From positions 3,733,085 to 3,797,084 of the forward strand of contig NZ_CP049780.1 in NCBI RefSeq assembly GCF_011193355.1: 64,000 nucleotides of DNA, in the 5' to 3' direction. The translations under genes were made by a program, and so were the position numbers. This document shows positions 27,826 to 37,301 of the stretch, in pieces. Each line of letters begins with the position of its first letter. Position 1 is the first letter of the stretch. The DNA comes from Streptomyces sp. JB150 (lineage in GTDB: Bacteria; Actinomycetota; Actinomycetes; Streptomycetales; Streptomycetaceae). Below the pieces are notes generated by a model. That model searched no databases, was not told the DNA's origin, and worked only from the letters and a program-made list of their open reading frames with translations.

Positions 27826-28877
27826 CTTCCACGACGGACGCGGCCGGGCACCCGGACGTCACCGAGATCTCCGACTTCACCGAGGGCCTGCTTCCTCCCT
27901 CCCGCACCACGGACATACGACGGCATCTGGACGCGTGCGGGCTGTGCGCCGACGTCCACGCCTCGCTGGAAGAGATCCGGGGCCTGCTGGGCACCCTGCC
28001 GGGCCCTCCGCGCATGCCCGCCGATGTCGCGGGCCGGATCGATGCCGCCCTCGCCGCGGAGGCCCTGCTGAACGCCTCGGCGCCCGAGCCGGCGACGGAG
28101 GACGGTGTCGGCGAACCGGCGGCGGAGGACAGCACCGGCAAGCCGGTGACCACCGGCAGCCTCATGTCCGACGCGTCCGCCACGCACAGCGGCCCAGACA
28201 CCACTGCCGCGCCCGACACCACTGCCGCGTCCGGCACCCGCAGCGACGACGGCGCCCGTGTTTCACGTGAAACATCCACCGTCACCGACCGCCCTGCCGG
28301 TCGCGCCCATGTCTCCTCCACCGGACCCGGCCGCAAGAACCGTGGCGACCGCAGAGACCGCGGAACCCGCAGGCTCGGTGGCCGTCGCAGGGCGGCCGTC
28401 CTGGGCGCCGCTCTCTCGGCTGCCGCGCTGGGGCTCGGTTCCGTCCTGTGGACGTCTCTGAGTGGCACCGAGCCGGGCACCTCGGCCCACGAGCGCCAGA
28501 CCACCGCCGCGGACACCTTCGCCGAGGGACGACTCGAGACACAGGTCGCGGACCTCCTCGCCGAGCAGGACGGCACCCGGAAGGGCTCGCGCAGCCCGGA
28601 CCGGGGCATCGAGACCACCCCCGGCTCCGGTCAGCCCCGCGTCTTCCAGCACCCCACCGCAGACGTCCCCGACTGCGTCCAGCAGGGCATCGGACAGCAG
28701 GGCGAAGCCCTCGCCACTGAGGAAGGCGTCTACCAGGGGACGGACGCGCTGCTCGTCGTCCTCGCCGACGGCTCCGACCCCGCACGGGTGACCGCCTACA
28801 TCGTCGAGTCGACGTGTGTGAAGGAGCCCGCGGCGGGTGCGGCAAAGGTGCTGTTGAAGAAGTCCTACGCACGCTGA
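27822..28877 (+). CDS. Anti-sigma factor of the ZAS type, cognate to SigM
   Basis: 351 residues from GTG 27822, whose GTGA overlaps the sigM stop, so translation is coupled. The N-terminal domain has HLDACGLCADVHASLEEIRG near residue 30-50, an HxxxCxxC zinc-binding anti-sigma motif. One transmembrane helix (RAAVLGAALSAAALGLGSVL) lies near residue 190-210, followed by an exported domain with a CVQQGIGQQGEAL segment. It should hold SigM at the membrane until an envelope signal arrives. A perfect parS site sits inside the gene (28260-28273) and is read as VSRET. Confidence 0.88.
   Translation: MTSTTDAAGHPDVTEISDFTEGLLPPSRTTDIRRHLDACGLCADVHASLEEIRGLLGTLPGPPRMPADVAGRIDAALAAEALLNASAPEPATEDGVGEPAAEDSTGKPVTTGSLMSDASATHSGPDTTAAPDTTAASGTRSDDGARVSRETSTVTDRPAGRAHVSSTGPGRKNRGDRRDRGTRRLGGRRRAAVLGAALSAAALGLGSVLWTSLSGTEPGTSAHERQTTAADTFAEGRLETQVADLLAEQDGTRKGSRSPDRGIETTPGSGQPRVFQHPTADVPDCVQQGIGQQGEALATEEGVYQGTDALLVVLADGSDPARVTAYIVESTCVKEPAAGAAKVLLKKSYAR
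28260..28273. promoter_or_regulatory. parS site (perfect), inside the anti-sigma gene
   Basis: GTTTCACGTGAAAC in the coding sequence, frame GTT-TCA-CGT-GAA-AC(A), encoding Val-Ser-Arg-Glu-Thr. Confidence 0.95.
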
Positions 28878-28955
28878 GGCAGCGCCTCGTGCGTTCCTCG
28901 TCCTCGGGACCGCGTCTCGTATAGCGGTCACCCGCCCGTGTGCCCGGCCACAGCG

Positions 28956-28981
28956 GGAATGCGCGCCCCTTAGGATCCGTT
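28956..28981 (+). promoter_or_regulatory. SigR-type promoter of trxB-trxA
   Basis: GGAAT (28956-28960), an 18-bp spacer and GTT (28979-28981) match the consensus of SigR, the thiol-oxidative-stress sigma factor that controls trxBA in Streptomyces. It lies 70 bp before the trxB start. Confidence 0.85.
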
Positions 28982-29051
28982 GGGTGGGGTGAGAGTTCTG
29001 AAAGGAGCTCCACCGGTCAAACGACGCCGTCCAGAGACGAGGAAACAAGCC

Positions 29052-30023
29052 GTGAGCGACGTCCGTAACGTGATCATCATCGGCTCCGGGCCCGCCGGCT
29101 ACACCGCGGCGCTGTACACCGCGCGCGCGTCACTGAAGCCGCTGGTGTTCGAGGGCGCCGTCACCGCGGGTGGTGCCCTGATGAACACCACCGACGTGGA
29201 AAACTTCCCGGGCTTCCGCGACGGCATCATGGGTCCCGAGCTCATGGAGAACATGCGCGCTCAGGCCGAACGCTTCGGTGCCGAGCTCGTCCCGGACGAC
29301 ATCGTCTCCGTCGATCTGACCGGTGAGATCAAGACCGTCACGGACACCGCCGGCACCGTCCACCGGGCGAAGGCCGTCATCGTCGCCACCGGCTCCCAGC
29401 ACCGCAAGCTCGGCCTGCCCAACGAGGACGCCCTGTCCGGCCGCGGTGTCTCCTGGTGTGCCACCTGCGACGGCTTCTTCTTCAGGGACCACGACATCGC
29501 CGTGATCGGTGGCGGTGACACCGCGATGGAGGAGGCCACCTTCCTCTCGCGCTTCGCCAAGTCGGTGACGGTCGTCCACCGCCGGGACACCCTGCGCGCC
29601 TCCAAGGCGATGCAGGAGCGCGCCTTCGCCGACCCGAAGATCACGTTCGTCTGGGACAGCGAGGTCGCGGAGATCCAGGGTGATCAGAAGCTGTCCGGTC
29701 TGAAGCTGCGCAACCTCAAGACCGGCGAGTTCTCCGATCTTCCGGTTACCGGTCTCTTCATCGCGATCGGCCACGACCCGCGCACCGAGCTCTTCAAGGG
29801 CCAGCTCGACCTGGACGAGGAGGGCTACCTGAAGGTGGACGCGCCCTCCACCCGGACCAACGTGACCGGTGTCTTCGGCGCCGGTGACGTGGTGGACCAC
29901 ACCTACCGTCAGGCGATCACCGCAGCCGGTACCGGCTGCTCCGCCGCTCTCGACGCCGAGCGCTTCCTCGCTTCCCTCGCGGACAACGAGCAGAAGGCCG
30001 AGCCCGAGAAGACCACTGTCTGA
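29052..30023 (+). CDS. trxB: Thioredoxin reductase
   Basis: 323 residues from GTG 29052. [20 protein letters not shown] is the FAD-binding segment. The redox pair is CATC (residues 136-139), then [12 protein letters not shown] and [13 protein letters not shown] form the NADPH site, and [20 protein letters not shown] closes the FAD domain. It reduces thioredoxin with NADPH. trxA follows by 38 nt, and the SigR-type promoter upstream should couple both to disulphide stress. Confidence 0.97.
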   Translation: MSDVRNVIIIGSGPAGYTAALYTARASLKPLVFEGAVTAGGALMNTTDVENFPGFRDGIMGPELMENMRAQAERFGAELVPDDIVSVDLTGEIKTVTDTAGTVHRAKAVIVATGSQHRKLGLPNEDALSGRGVSWCATCDGFFFRDHDIAVIGGGDTAMEEATFLSRFAKSVTVVHRRDTLRASKAMQERAFADPKITFVWDSEVAEIQGDQKLSGLKLRNLKTGEFSDLPVTGLFIAIGHDPRTELFKGQLDLDEEGYLKVDAPSTRTNVTGVFGAGDVVDHTYRQAITAAGTGCSAALDAERFLASLADNEQKAEPEKTTV

Positions 30024-30061
30024 CCCATCCGCCCCACGCATCATCAGTTAAGGAGCCCGCC

Positions 30062-30394
30062 GTGGCCGGCACCCTCAAGAACGTGACCGACGACACCTTC
30101 GAGCAGGACGTCCTCAAGAGCGACAAGCCCGTCCTGGTGGACTTCTGGGCCGCCTGGTGCGGTCCGTGCCGCCAGATCGCGCCGTCCCTGGAGGCGATCG
30201 CCGCCGAGTACGGCGACAAGATCGAGGTCGTCAAGCTGAACATCGACGAGAACCCGGGTACGGCCGCCAAGTACGGCGTCATGTCGATCCCCACCCTGAA
30301 CGTCTACCAGGGTGGCGAGGTCGCGAAGACCATCGTCGGCGCCAAGCCGAAGGCCGCGATCATCCGCGACCTCGAGGACTTCATCGCCGAGTGA
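30062..30394 (+). CDS. trxA: Thioredoxin
   Basis: 110 residues from GTG 30062 with AAGGAG upstream. WCGPC (Cys33, Cys36) is the redox centre and GVMSIPTLNVYQGGE carries the cis-proline. It is a general disulphide reductase for ribonucleotide reductase and other partners. It ends the trxBA operon and is followed by a parS site and a strong hairpin shared with the convergent GNAT gene. Confidence 0.97.
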   Translation: MAGTLKNVTDDTFEQDVLKSDKPVLVDFWAAWCGPCRQIAPSLEAIAAEYGDKIEVVKLNIDENPGTAAKYGVMSIPTLNVYQGGEVAKTIVGAKPKAAIIRDLEDFIAE

Positions 30395-30414
30395 CGTCCA
30401 CGGGAACGATCGAC

Positions 30415-30428
30415 GTTTCACGTGAAAC
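30415..30428. promoter_or_regulatory. parS site (perfect)
   Basis: GTTTCACGTGAAAC, 20 bp after the trxA stop. Its last base is also the first base of the terminator stem. Confidence 0.95.
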
Positions 30429-30465
30429 ACGAATGGGCCGGCCCTCACGGGCCGGCCCATTCGTG
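30428..30465. terminator. Strong bidirectional terminator after trxA and the GNAT gene
   Basis: CACGAATGGGCCGGCCC and its complement form a 17-bp perfect stem with a 4-nt TCAC loop between convergent genes. Confidence 0.85.
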
Positions 30466-30489
30466 TGAGAGAACCGGGACAGGCAATCG

Positions 30490-31107
30490 CTAGAGCGGTC
30501 GCAGCGCCGGCTCCTTCTGCACCGCGCCGAGCAGCCGGTCCAGTGCCATCTCCACGTCTTCCTTCCACGAGAGCGTCGTTCTGAGTTCCAGTCGCAGTCG
30601 TGGATGCGCGGGATGCTGCCGGACGGTCTTGAAGCCCACGGCCAGGAGGTGGTCGGCAGGCAGGACACAGGCGGGTTGCTTCCAGCGGGCGTCGCCGAAC
30701 GCCTCGATCGCCTTGAAGCCGCGACGCAGCAAGTCCTTGGCCACCGTCTGCACCATCACCCGGCCCAGACCCTGCCCCTGGAAACCCGGCAGGATGAACG
30801 CCGTGATCAGCTGAACCGCGTCAGGCGACACCGGGCTCGTGGGGAACGCCGCCGAGCGGGGCACGTAGGCCGGGGGCGCGTAGAGCACGAATCCCGCCGG
30901 TACGTCGTCGACGTAGACCACCCGTCCGCAGGAGCCCCAGTCCAGCAGCACGGCGGAGATCCAGGATTCCTTCTCCAACGCGGCGGTACCCGCCTTCACC
31001 GCCGTAGCGCCGCTGACCGGGTCCAGCTCCCAGAAGACACAGGAACGGCAGCGCTGTGGAAGATCTTGAAGATTGTCCAGTGTGAGCGGTACGAGCCGAC
31101 GCCCCAT
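30490..31107 (-). CDS. GNAT family N-acetyltransferase
   Basis: 205 residues from ATG 31107 (GAGGAA upstream). The acetyl-CoA fold is seen in AFILPGFQGQGLGRVMVQTV, which holds the Q/RxxGxG/A loop. A CRSCVFWELDP motif near residue 20 gives a CxxC pair whose role is unknown. The substrate is not known. This gene is a constant neighbour of parB in Streptomyces. It is transcribed toward trxA and separated from parB by the hairpin at 31195-31235. Confidence 0.87.
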   Translation of the reverse strand: MGRRLVPLTLDNLQDLPQRCRSCVFWELDPVSGATAVKAGTAALEKESWISAVLLDWGSCGRVVYVDDVPAGFVLYAPPAYVPRSAAFPTSPVSPDAVQLITAFILPGFQGQGLGRVMVQTVAKDLLRRGFKAIEAFGDARWKQPACVLPADHLLAVGFKTVRQHPAHPRLRLELRTTLSWKEDVEMALDRLLGAVQKEPALRPL

Positions 31108-31194
31108 GAAGGCTGTTCCTCGCTTCCTTGTCCGCTCCCTACCCACACGCATGGTAGCCACGAAGCGATTCCATCGATACCGGCAAAAAGCAAA

Positions 31195-31235
31195 GTGCGG
31201 GTCGTGTTCCGGTACACACCGGACACGACCCGCAC
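31195..31235 (-). terminator. Terminator after parAB
   Basis: GTGCGGGTCGTGT (31195-31207) plus CCGGT pair with ACCGG plus ACACGACCCGCAC (31223-31235), with one bulged T and a 4-nt loop. Confidence 0.8.
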
Positions 31236-31268
31236 AGCTCCGGGGAGGAGCGATACAGAGGGGGAAGC

Positions 31269-32390
31269 TCAGCCCTCGGTCTCCTCGCCGTCGCTCTCCA
31301 GCAGGCTCTTCTGGAGGACCGGGCCCTCGCCCGGGGCCAGCGTGCTGAGGATGCGCTCCAGATCTTCCACCGAGGCGAACTCGACAGTGATCTTGCCCTT
31401 CTTCTGGCCCAGGTCGACCTTCACCCGCGTCTCGAAGCGATCGGAAAGCCGGGTGGCCAGCTCGTTGAGCGCCGGCGAGACCAGGGAGCCGGCCCGGGGG
31501 CCCTTGGCCCGCTGCGTCGCCTTGGGCCGCGATCCCATCAGGGTCACGATCTCCTCGACGGCCCGCACAGACAGCCCCTCGGCCACGATCCGGTGAGCCA
31601 GCTTGTCCTGCTCCTCCGAGTCCTCCACGGAGAGCAGGGCCCTCGCGTGCCCGGCGGAGAGCACTCCGGCGGCCACCCGGCGCTGGACCGCCGGGGAGAG
31701 CTTCAGCAGACGCAGAGTGTTGGAGACCTGCGGACGGGACCGACCGATGCGGTCCGCCAACTGGTCGTGCGTGCAGTTGAAGTCCTTCAGCAGCTGGTCG
31801 TAGGCTGCGGCCTCTTCCAGCGGGTTCAGCTGCGCGCGGTGCAGGTTCTCCAGAAGAGCGTCGAGGAGAAGCTTCTCGTCCTCCGTCGCTCGCACAATTG
31901 CCGGGATGGCCTCCAGACCCGCTTCTCGGCAGGCCCGCCAGCGCCGCTCGCCCATGATCAGCTCATAGCGCCCGGGACCCAGCTGCCGCACGACGACCGG
32001 CTGGAGCAGGCCCACCTCCCTGATGGAGGTGACCAGCTCGGCGAGCGCGTCTTCGTCGAAGACCTCACGCGGCTGCCGCGGGTTGGGCGTGATGGCGTCG
32101 AGCGGAATCTCGGCAAAGTGGGCGCCCACAGGAGGAGCGGGCGAGTCCGCAGCGCCGTTGACCGACAGCTCCTCTGTTTCACGTGAAACAGGCGGCAGCG
32201 TGGCCACCTTCGCCGCGGCCACCCCGCGGTCACTCGTCAGCACCGGGACGGCCGCGGGAGAGGACGATCCGACGCTCCCCCCAGCACCCCCTACGACACC
32301 CACCGCGGTCTGCGCCGGCGTCTTCTCGGTCGGGGCCGCAGGGATCAGTGCCCCGAGTCCACGGCCCAGCCCCCTCCGTCGCTCGCTCAC
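31269..32390 (-). CDS. parB: Chromosome-partitioning protein ParB
   Basis: 373 residues from GTG 32390, which overlaps the parA stop (GTGA) and has GGAGGGG upstream. The N-terminal CTP-binding domain contains [20 protein letters not shown] and [16 protein letters not shown], the GERR motif. The helix-turn-helix [19 protein letters not shown] follows, then a C-terminal dimerisation domain. It binds the 13 parS sites in this window and compacts the origin region for segregation in aerial hyphae. One parS lies in its own coding sequence (32176-32189). Confidence 0.97.
   Translation of the reverse strand: MSERRRGLGRGLGALIPAAPTEKTPAQTAVGVVGGAGGSVGSSSPAAVPVLTSDRGVAAAKVATLPPVSRETEELSVNGAADSPAPPVGAHFAEIPLDAITPNPRQPREVFDEDALAELVTSIREVGLLQPVVVRQLGPGRYELIMGERRWRACREAGLEAIPAIVRATEDEKLLLDALLENLHRAQLNPLEEAAAYDQLLKDFNCTHDQLADRIGRSRPQVSNTLRLLKLSPAVQRRVAAGVLSAGHARALLSVEDSEEQDKLAHRIVAEGLSVRAVEEIVTLMGSRPKATQRAKGPRAGSLVSPALNELATRLSDRFETRVKVDLGQKKGKITVEFASVEDLERILSTLAPGEGPVLQKSLLESDGEETEG
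32176..32189. promoter_or_regulatory. parS site (perfect), inside parB
   Basis: GTTTCACGTGAAAC, read on the minus strand in frame as VSRET ([10 protein letters not shown]). Confidence 0.95.
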
Positions 32391-33466
32391 TGGATCCCCT
32401 CCACCATGCTCTGATCGTTCTGAGCGCCGATGCGCGCGTGCGTCCCGTCATAGCCGACGCTGATGCCCGCGCCCCTCAGCGCGATTTCCCGTGCCGCCTC
32501 AAGGTAGGAGAGGGCACCGCTCGATCCAGGATCGTAGGTCAGTACCGTCTGCCCATAGCTCGGCGCCTCGGAGATACGGACCGAGCGGGGAATGCTCGTC
32601 CGCAGCACCTCGTCGCCGAAGTGATTGCGCACCTCTTCCGCGACCTGGGACGCGAGGCGCGTCCGGCCGTCGTACATGGTGAGCAGGATCGTCGATACAT
32701 GCAGGGCGGGGTTGAGGTGCCCCCGCACCAGGTCGACATTGCGCAGCAGCTGCCCCAAGCCTTCCAGCGCGTAGTACTCGCACTGGATCGGGATCAGGAC
32801 CTCCTGGCCGGCGACCATCGCGTTGACCGTCAGCAGGCCGAGCGAGGGCGGGCAGTCGATGAGGATGTAGTCCAGCGGCTGCTCGTACGCCTGGATGGCT
32901 CGCTGGAGACGGCTCTCCCGTGCCACCAGGGACACCAGCTCGATCTCCGCACCGGCGAGATCGATCGTGGCGGGAGCACAGAAGAGACCCTCGACGTCGA
33001 CGACTGGCTGGACGACCTCCGAGAGCGGCCTGCTCTCGACCAGCACGTCATAGATGGACGGAACCTCGGCGTGATGGTCGATCCCCAGAGCAGTGGACGC
33101 GTTGCCCTGCGGATCCAGGTCGATCACCAGGACCCGGCTGCCGTGCAGAGCCAGCGAAGCAGCCAGGTTGACGGTCGTCGTGGTCTTGCCCACGCCGCCC
33201 TTCTGGTTGGCGACCACGATGACGCGGGTCTGCTCGGGCCGTGGCAGGCCCTCGCCGGCGCGGCCCAGAGCCTCGACCGCCAGTTGGGCAGCACGACCGA
33301 TGGGAGTGTCGTCCATCGGAGGCGGTGTTTCACGTGAAACATCCGCTCCCGTCGACTCGGTACGGGGACCGGGGACCGGATCGGTCATCGGTCCCGCGAT
33401 GTTGGCGTCGGACCGCAAGGATTCACTCTCCTCGACTTCAGGCTCGCGATGAACAGAGCCTCCCAT
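32387..33466 (-). CDS. parA: Chromosome-partitioning ATPase ParA
   Basis: 359 residues from ATG 33466. The start is not certain: the frame is open to 33919 and a shorter start at an ATG just before TDPVPGP is possible. I chose 33466 because it reproduces the usual Streptomyces length. The deviant Walker [10 protein letters not shown] (Lys94) is near the end of an acidic N-terminal tail of about 85 residues; LIDCPPSLG and [11 protein letters not shown] are the other ATPase motifs. It drives ParB-bound origins along septating hyphae. The stop overlaps parB. Confidence 0.92.
   Translation of the reverse strand: MGGSVHREPEVEESESLRSDANIAGPMTDPVPGPRTESTGADVSRETPPPMDDTPIGRAAQLAVEALGRAGEGLPRPEQTRVIVVANQKGGVGKTTTTVNLAASLALHGSRVLVIDLDPQGNASTALGIDHHAEVPSIYDVLVESRPLSEVVQPVVDVEGLFCAPATIDLAGAEIELVSLVARESRLQRAIQAYEQPLDYILIDCPPSLGLLTVNAMVAGQEVLIPIQCEYYALEGLGQLLRNVDLVRGHLNPALHVSTILLTMYDGRTRLASQVAEEVRNHFGDEVLRTSIPRSVRISEAPSYGQTVLTYDPGSSGALSYLEAAREIALRGAGISVGYDGTHARIGAQNDQSMVEGIQ
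33327..33340. promoter_or_regulatory. parS site (perfect), inside parA
   Basis: GTTTCACGTGAAAC, in frame as VSRET ([10 protein letters not shown]) on the minus strand. Confidence 0.95.
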
Positions 33467-33785
33467 GCCTTCAGGGTGGTGAACCAGTGAGGCCTGGTCT
33501 TCTGTGGAGAAATCCACCTCTGTGGACAACTCCGTGCCCCCGGAGAGGGATGGGGCGTCGGAGGGAACAGGGGCATCGGAGGAAACGGGAGCCTCGTCGA
33601 GGGACCCGAGAGGCTTACGGTCGCGGGGTTCGGCCGCAGCGCGGCCGCGGCTGATGATGCCGTGCAGCAGTGAGCGACGTTTCACGTGAAACACGATGCA
33701 CAGCGGCTGCGGCCGAACTGCCGCGACACTCCGTGATGCGTAGGTTGGGCAGCTTGTGTGGAGTACGCCTCGTCGACCGGGGCGA
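33467..33785. other. parA-rsmG intergenic region
   Basis: This 319-bp gap should hold the parAB promoters (studied as a constitutive and a sporulation-specific pair in S. coelicolor). It contains one parS site at 33679-33692 and no other gene. The frame upstream of parA remains open through it, so an N-terminally longer ParA cannot be ruled out. Confidence 0.6.
33679..33692. promoter_or_regulatory. parS site (perfect), upstream of parA
   Basis: GTTTCACGTGAAAC in the parA leader, 213 bp before the chosen start, so ParB could affect parAB expression. Confidence 0.95.
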
Positions 33786-34502
33786 TCAGCGGCGTCGGCG
33801 TGCGCGGCCGGTCCGGGCCGCCTTGGCACGCTTGGCCGCGAAGCGGACGCCGCCGGGGCTCTCACCGACCTCCACCCGCACGACCGTGGACATCGGATCG
33901 ACGACCCCCTCACCCACATGCAGGATCGAGGTCTCGACCGCGCCGAGCTTGCTCAGCGCCGTGGCGGCTGCCTTCAGCTCCTCCTCGGCGGTGTCGCCCT
34001 TGAGCGCCAGCATCTCGCCGTAGGGCCGCAGCAGCGGGATGCCCCAGGTGGCCAGCCGGTCCAGCGGAGCCACGGCGCGGGCCGTCACCACATGGACGGG
34101 AGGCAGCTTGCCCATGACCTCCTCGGCCCGGCCACGGACCACGGTCACATGATCCAGGCCCAGCAGTTCCACGACCTCGGTCAGGAAGTTGGTCCGCCGC
34201 AGCAGCGGCTCCAGGAGCGTGATCTTCAGGTCCTCCCGGACCAGCGCCAGCGGGATGCCGGGCAGGCCGGCACCCGAGCCGACGTCGCACACCGTCACCC
34301 CCTCGGGCACGACCTCCGAGAGCACCGCGCAGTTCAGCAGGTGCCTCTCCCAGAGGCGGGGCACCTCACGCGGGCCGATGAGCCCCCGCCGTACTCCTGC
34401 CTCGGCGAGAAGCTCGGCGTATCGGACCGCATCCGCGAAGCGATCACCGAATACGTCACGAGCCTGCTCGGGAGCAGGGGGGAGCTCAGCTGCCTCCGTC
34501 AC
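33786..34502 (-). CDS. rsmG: 16S rRNA (guanine(527)-N(7))-methyltransferase RsmG (GidB)
   Basis: 238 residues from GTG 34502, preceded by GGAAGGA; a longer frame by eight codons has no ribosome-binding site. VCDVGSGAGLPGIPLALVRE is the SAM-binding glycine motif, and LLEPLLRRTNFLTEVVELLG follows. It methylates G527 of 16S rRNA, and loss in Streptomyces gives low-level streptomycin resistance. The Arg-rich C-terminus (RTGRARRRR) is a Streptomyces feature. It lies between jag and parA as usual. Confidence 0.96.
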   Translation of the reverse strand: MTEAAELPPAPEQARDVFGDRFADAVRYAELLAEAGVRRGLIGPREVPRLWERHLLNCAVLSEVVPEGVTVCDVGSGAGLPGIPLALVREDLKITLLEPLLRRTNFLTEVVELLGLDHVTVVRGRAEEVMGKLPPVHVVTARAVAPLDRLATWGIPLLRPYGEMLALKGDTAEEELKAAATALSKLGAVETSILHVGEGVVDPMSTVVRVEVGESPGGVRFAAKRAKAARTGRARRRR

Positions 34503-34572
34503 GGGGACCGTCCTTCCGTACCGCATCGGCGCGCTGAGCGCCGACCTCCAGAACTACCAGGCTGACAAAGTT

Positions 34573-34601
34573 CGGCCCCGCCTGCGCAACAGACGGGGCC
34601 G
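34573..34601 (-). terminator. Terminator between jag and rsmG
   Basis: CGGCCCCG (34573-34580) pairs with CGGGGCCG (34594-34601) around a 13-nt loop, downstream of jag on its transcribed strand. Confidence 0.55.
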
Positions 34602-34620
34602 GAGGAACGTGCGTACCGAA

Positions 34621-35133
34621 TCAGTTGGGCAACACGACGACGAAGCGCTGCGGCTCCTCGCCCTCGGACTCGCTGCGCAGTCCGGCGGCCTTGACCGCGT
34701 CGTGGACGACCTTGCGCTCGAACGGAGTCATCGGCTTCATCTTCACGGGCTCGCCGCTGCTCTTGGCCTCGGCGGCGGCCTTGGCGCCCAGCTCGGACAG
34801 CTCGGAGCGCTTCTTGGCGCGGTAGCCGGCGATGTCGAGCATCAGGCGGCTGCGGTCCCCGGTCTCCCGGTGCACGGCCAGCCGGGTGAGTTCCTGAAGG
34901 GCCTCCAGGACCTCGCCGTCGCGGCCGACCAGCTTCTGCAGGTCGCGGCTGCCCGTGTCGCTGATGATCGAGACAGAGGCGCGGTCGCCCTCGACGTCCA
35001 TGTCGATGTCGCCGTCGAGGTCGGCGATGTCCAGCAGACCCTCGAGGTAGTCCGCGGCGATCTCACCCTCCTGCTCCAGGCGGGTCAGGGTGTCTGCACC
35101 CTCGGCAGCGGCGGAGGTGGTGCCTTCCGTCAC
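34621..35133 (-). CDS. jag: RNA-binding protein Jag / KhpB-like (R3H domain)
   Basis: 170 residues from GTG 35133 with AAGGAG upstream, shorter than Bacillus Jag because the N-terminal Jag domain is absent. A KH-like domain (SIISDTGSRDLQKLVGRDGE) is followed by the R3H domain (MTPFERKVVHDAVKAAGLRSE). It binds RNA and is linked to envelope growth control in Firmicutes; the actinobacterial role is not known. It follows yidC by 15 nt and probably shares its operon. Confidence 0.93.
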   Translation of the reverse strand: MTEGTTSAAAEGADTLTRLEQEGEIAADYLEGLLDIADLDGDIDMDVEGDRASVSIISDTGSRDLQKLVGRDGEVLEALQELTRLAVHRETGDRSRLMLDIAGYRAKKRSELSELGAKAAAEAKSSGEPVKMKPMTPFERKVVHDAVKAAGLRSESEGEEPQRFVVVLPN

Positions 35134-35148
35134 GGGATGGACTCCTTC

Positions 35149-36420
35149 TTACTTCTTGGACGGGGACTTGGGCCGCTGCGGACCCTTGCGCTGACCGGAC
35201 TGGGCCCGGCTGCGGGAGCCGCCGGACTTGGACGCCGCCTTCCCGGTGGAACCCGCGGGGGTGTCGCCCTGGGGCTCGTCGGACTTGATCAGCGACGTCT
35301 TCTCACCGCCGCCCGCAGGCTTGGGCGGGGTCGCCTGGCGCTTGGACTTGGGCTGCCGCTTGGGCTGCTGCCGCCTGGCGGCGGTGGTGGCGGTCGTCGT
35401 ACCGTCCTCGTTCTCCGCGACGACGGTGCTCTCGCTCTTCACCACGGTGCCGTCGGCCTGAGCGGCGAGCCCGGCCTTGGACAGACCGTTGATGAACTTG
35501 CGCTCGTACTCGTTGCGGTCACGGCCCTTGGCGACGATGGCCTTCACGATGGCCTTGTCGCGGCGCCGGCTGACCTTGCCGCGGTGCGTGACGTGCTTGT
35601 ACAGGCGCTCCAGGTAGGCGGACTGGGCCTTGGAACCCGGGGTCGGGTTGTTGTGGATGACGTACATCTGCTGGCCCATGGTCCACACGTTGGTGGTCAG
35701 CCAGTAGACGAGGACACCGACCGGGAAGTTGATGCCGAAGACGGCGAAGATGACCGGGAAGACGTACATCAGCATCTTCTGCTGCTGCATGAACGGCGTC
35801 TTCACCGTGGTGTCGACGTTCTTCGTCATCAGCTGGCGCTGCGTGTAGAACTGCGACAGCGACATCAGAATGATCATGATGGCGGTGACGACCCGCACAT
35901 CGGTGATCGAGGAGCCGAGCGCTTCGACCTTGCCGGAGCTGTCGGTGAACTTCGCGGCGAGCGGGGCACCGAAGATGTGGGCCTTCTGCGCGCTCTCCAG
36001 CAGCCGTTCGTTGATCACGCCGATGGTGTCGTTCGACGCGATGCTGTTGAGCACGTGGTACAGGGCGAAGAAGAACGGCGACTGCGCCAGGATGGGAAGG
36101 CACGAGGAGAGCGGGTTGGTGCCCGTCTCCTTGTACAGCTTCATCATCTCTTCGGACTGGCGCTGCCGGTCGTTCTTGTAGCGCTCCTGGATCTTCTTCA
36201 TCTCCGGCTGGAGCGTCTGCATGGCCCGGGTCGCCTTGATCTGCTTCACAAAAAGCGGGATCAGGCAGATACGGATCAGGATCACCAGGGACACGATGGA
36301 CAGGCCCCAGGCCCAGCCCGTGTCCGGGCCGAAGAGCGCACCGTACAGCTTGTGGAACTGGACGATGACCCACGAGACGGGCGTGGTGATGAAGCTGAAG
36401 AGGCTGGCAATCGTGTCCAC
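35149..36420 (-). CDS. yidC: Membrane protein insertase YidC
   Basis: 423 residues from GTG 36420. There is no lipoprotein cysteine. Five to six hydrophobic segments are visible, with [20 protein letters not shown] (a core YidC motif) and [22 protein letters not shown] basic tail of about 100 residues rich in Lys, Arg, Gln and Ser, expected to bind ribosomes, ends the protein. It inserts membrane proteins alone or with SecYEG. It lies 3 nt after yidD and 15 nt before jag. Confidence 0.97.
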   Translation of the reverse strand: MDTIASLFSFITTPVSWVIVQFHKLYGALFGPDTGWAWGLSIVSLVILIRICLIPLFVKQIKATRAMQTLQPEMKKIQERYKNDRQRQSEEMMKLYKETGTNPLSSCLPILAQSPFFFALYHVLNSIASNDTIGVINERLLESAQKAHIFGAPLAAKFTDSSGKVEALGSSITDVRVVTAIMIILMSLSQFYTQRQLMTKNVDTTVKTPFMQQQKMLMYVFPVIFAVFGINFPVGVLVYWLTTNVWTMGQQMYVIHNNPTPGSKAQSAYLERLYKHVTHRGKVSRRRDKAIVKAIVAKGRDRNEYERKFINGLSKAGLAAQADGTVVKSESTVVAENEDGTTTATTAARRQQPKRQPKSKRQATPPKPAGGGEKTSLIKSDEPQGDTPAGSTGKAASKSGGSRSRAQSGQRKGPQRPKSPSKK

Positions 36421-36423
36421 TAA

Positions 36424-36774
36424 TCATGCTCCTTGGGCATGGGACGAGGTCTCTGCGGCCGGGCTCGAGACATTGTCGTCGGTGGCCGTTTCGGCGGCGG
36501 AGGGCCCGCCCTTCCGTGCGCGCCAGGCGTCGCGCAGCATCTCGTGCCACCGTGGACGCTTGCGCGGCGGGACATGGTCCACGCCGCCCAGCGACCACGG
36601 ATTGCAACGCAGGATGCGCCAGGCCGTGAGTGCGGTGCCCTTGAGAGCCCCGTGCCGGTCGATGGCCGTGTAGCCGTAGTGGGAACACGACGGGTAGTAC
36701 TTGCACACCGGCCCGAGCAGCGGGCTGATGGTCCACTGGTAGAGCTTGATCAGCGCCAGCAGCGGGTACTTCAT
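36424..36774 (-). CDS. yidD: Membrane protein insertion efficiency factor YidD
   Basis: 116 residues. [23 protein letters not shown] is the family signature: the conserved CKYYPSCS stretch and a later [15 protein letters not shown] are diagnostic. YidD is a small membrane-associated helper of YidC. It overlaps the rnpA stop by four bases (ATGA) and ends 3 nt before yidC, so the genes are translationally coupled. Confidence 0.95.
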   Translation of the reverse strand: MKYPLLALIKLYQWTISPLLGPVCKYYPSCSHYGYTAIDRHGALKGTALTAWRILRCNPWSLGGVDHVPPRKRPRWHEMLRDAWRARKGGPSAAETATDDNVSSPAAETSSHAQGA

Positions 36775-37142
36775 CGCGCGCCCCCTCCCAGCAGCCGCTG
36801 CAGAGCGGCGTCCAGGTCTCGGGCCAGTTGTGCGTGGTCGGCGTCACCCGCTGCGGGCAACGCGCGTACGACTACCAGGCTACCGGGGGGAAGCTGAGCG
36901 ACTCGATCGCGCATCAGATGGCGAAGTCTGCGCTTCACCTTGTTGCGGACGACCGCACCGCCCACAGCCTTGCTCACGACGAAACCCGCACGCGTCGGGG
37001 GAGCGCTCTCCCCAGGCGCGTGCGGGTCCGTGGCACCGCTTCGAAGGTGGACGACGAGGAGTGGGCGTCCTGCCCGGCGTCCTCGTCGTACCGCGGTCGC
37101 GAAGTCCTCGCGCCGCCTCAGCCGGTTCTCGGTGGGCAGCAC
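36771..37142 (-). CDS. rnpA: Ribonuclease P protein component
   Basis: 123 residues from GTG 37142. The conserved RNR motif appears as [15 protein letters not shown] near residue 65-80, after [21 protein letters not shown]. It is the protein cofactor of RNase P, which trims tRNA 5' ends. It follows rpmH by 21 nt; rpmH-rnpA-yidD-yidC-jag is one operon leaving the origin region to the left. Confidence 0.96.
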   Translation of the reverse strand: MLPTENRLRRREDFATAVRRGRRAGRPLLVVHLRSGATDPHAPGESAPPTRAGFVVSKAVGGAVVRNKVKRRLRHLMRDRVAQLPPGSLVVVRALPAAGDADHAQLARDLDAALQRLLGGGAR

Positions 37143-37163
37143 GATGTCATGACCTGACCGGGA

Positions 37164-37301
37164 TCAGGCGGACAGACGGGCGCGACCCTTGCTGCGGCGG
37201 GACGCGAGAATCGCGCGGCCGGCACGGGTGCGCATACGCAGCCGGAAGCCGTGGGTCTTCGCGCGACGACGGTTGTTCGGCTGGAAGGTGCGCTTGCTCA
37301 C
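37164..37301 (-). CDS. rpmH: 50S ribosomal protein L34
   Basis: 45 residues starting with GTG 37301 (GGAG about 10 nt upstream). [19 protein letters not shown], then [17 protein letters not shown], is L34 without doubt. Its short length hides it from simple gene calls. The start faces dnaA, the standard origin arrangement. Confidence 0.97.
   Translation of the reverse strand: MSKRTFQPNNRRRAKTHGFRLRMRTRAGRAILASRRSKGRARLSA

Noticed and set aside
33467..33919. N-terminally extended ParA (open frame to 33919)
   Set aside because: The extra 151 codons begin without a ribosome-binding site, run through a parS site as VFHVKR and would give an atypical length. I kept 33466 but it is not proven.
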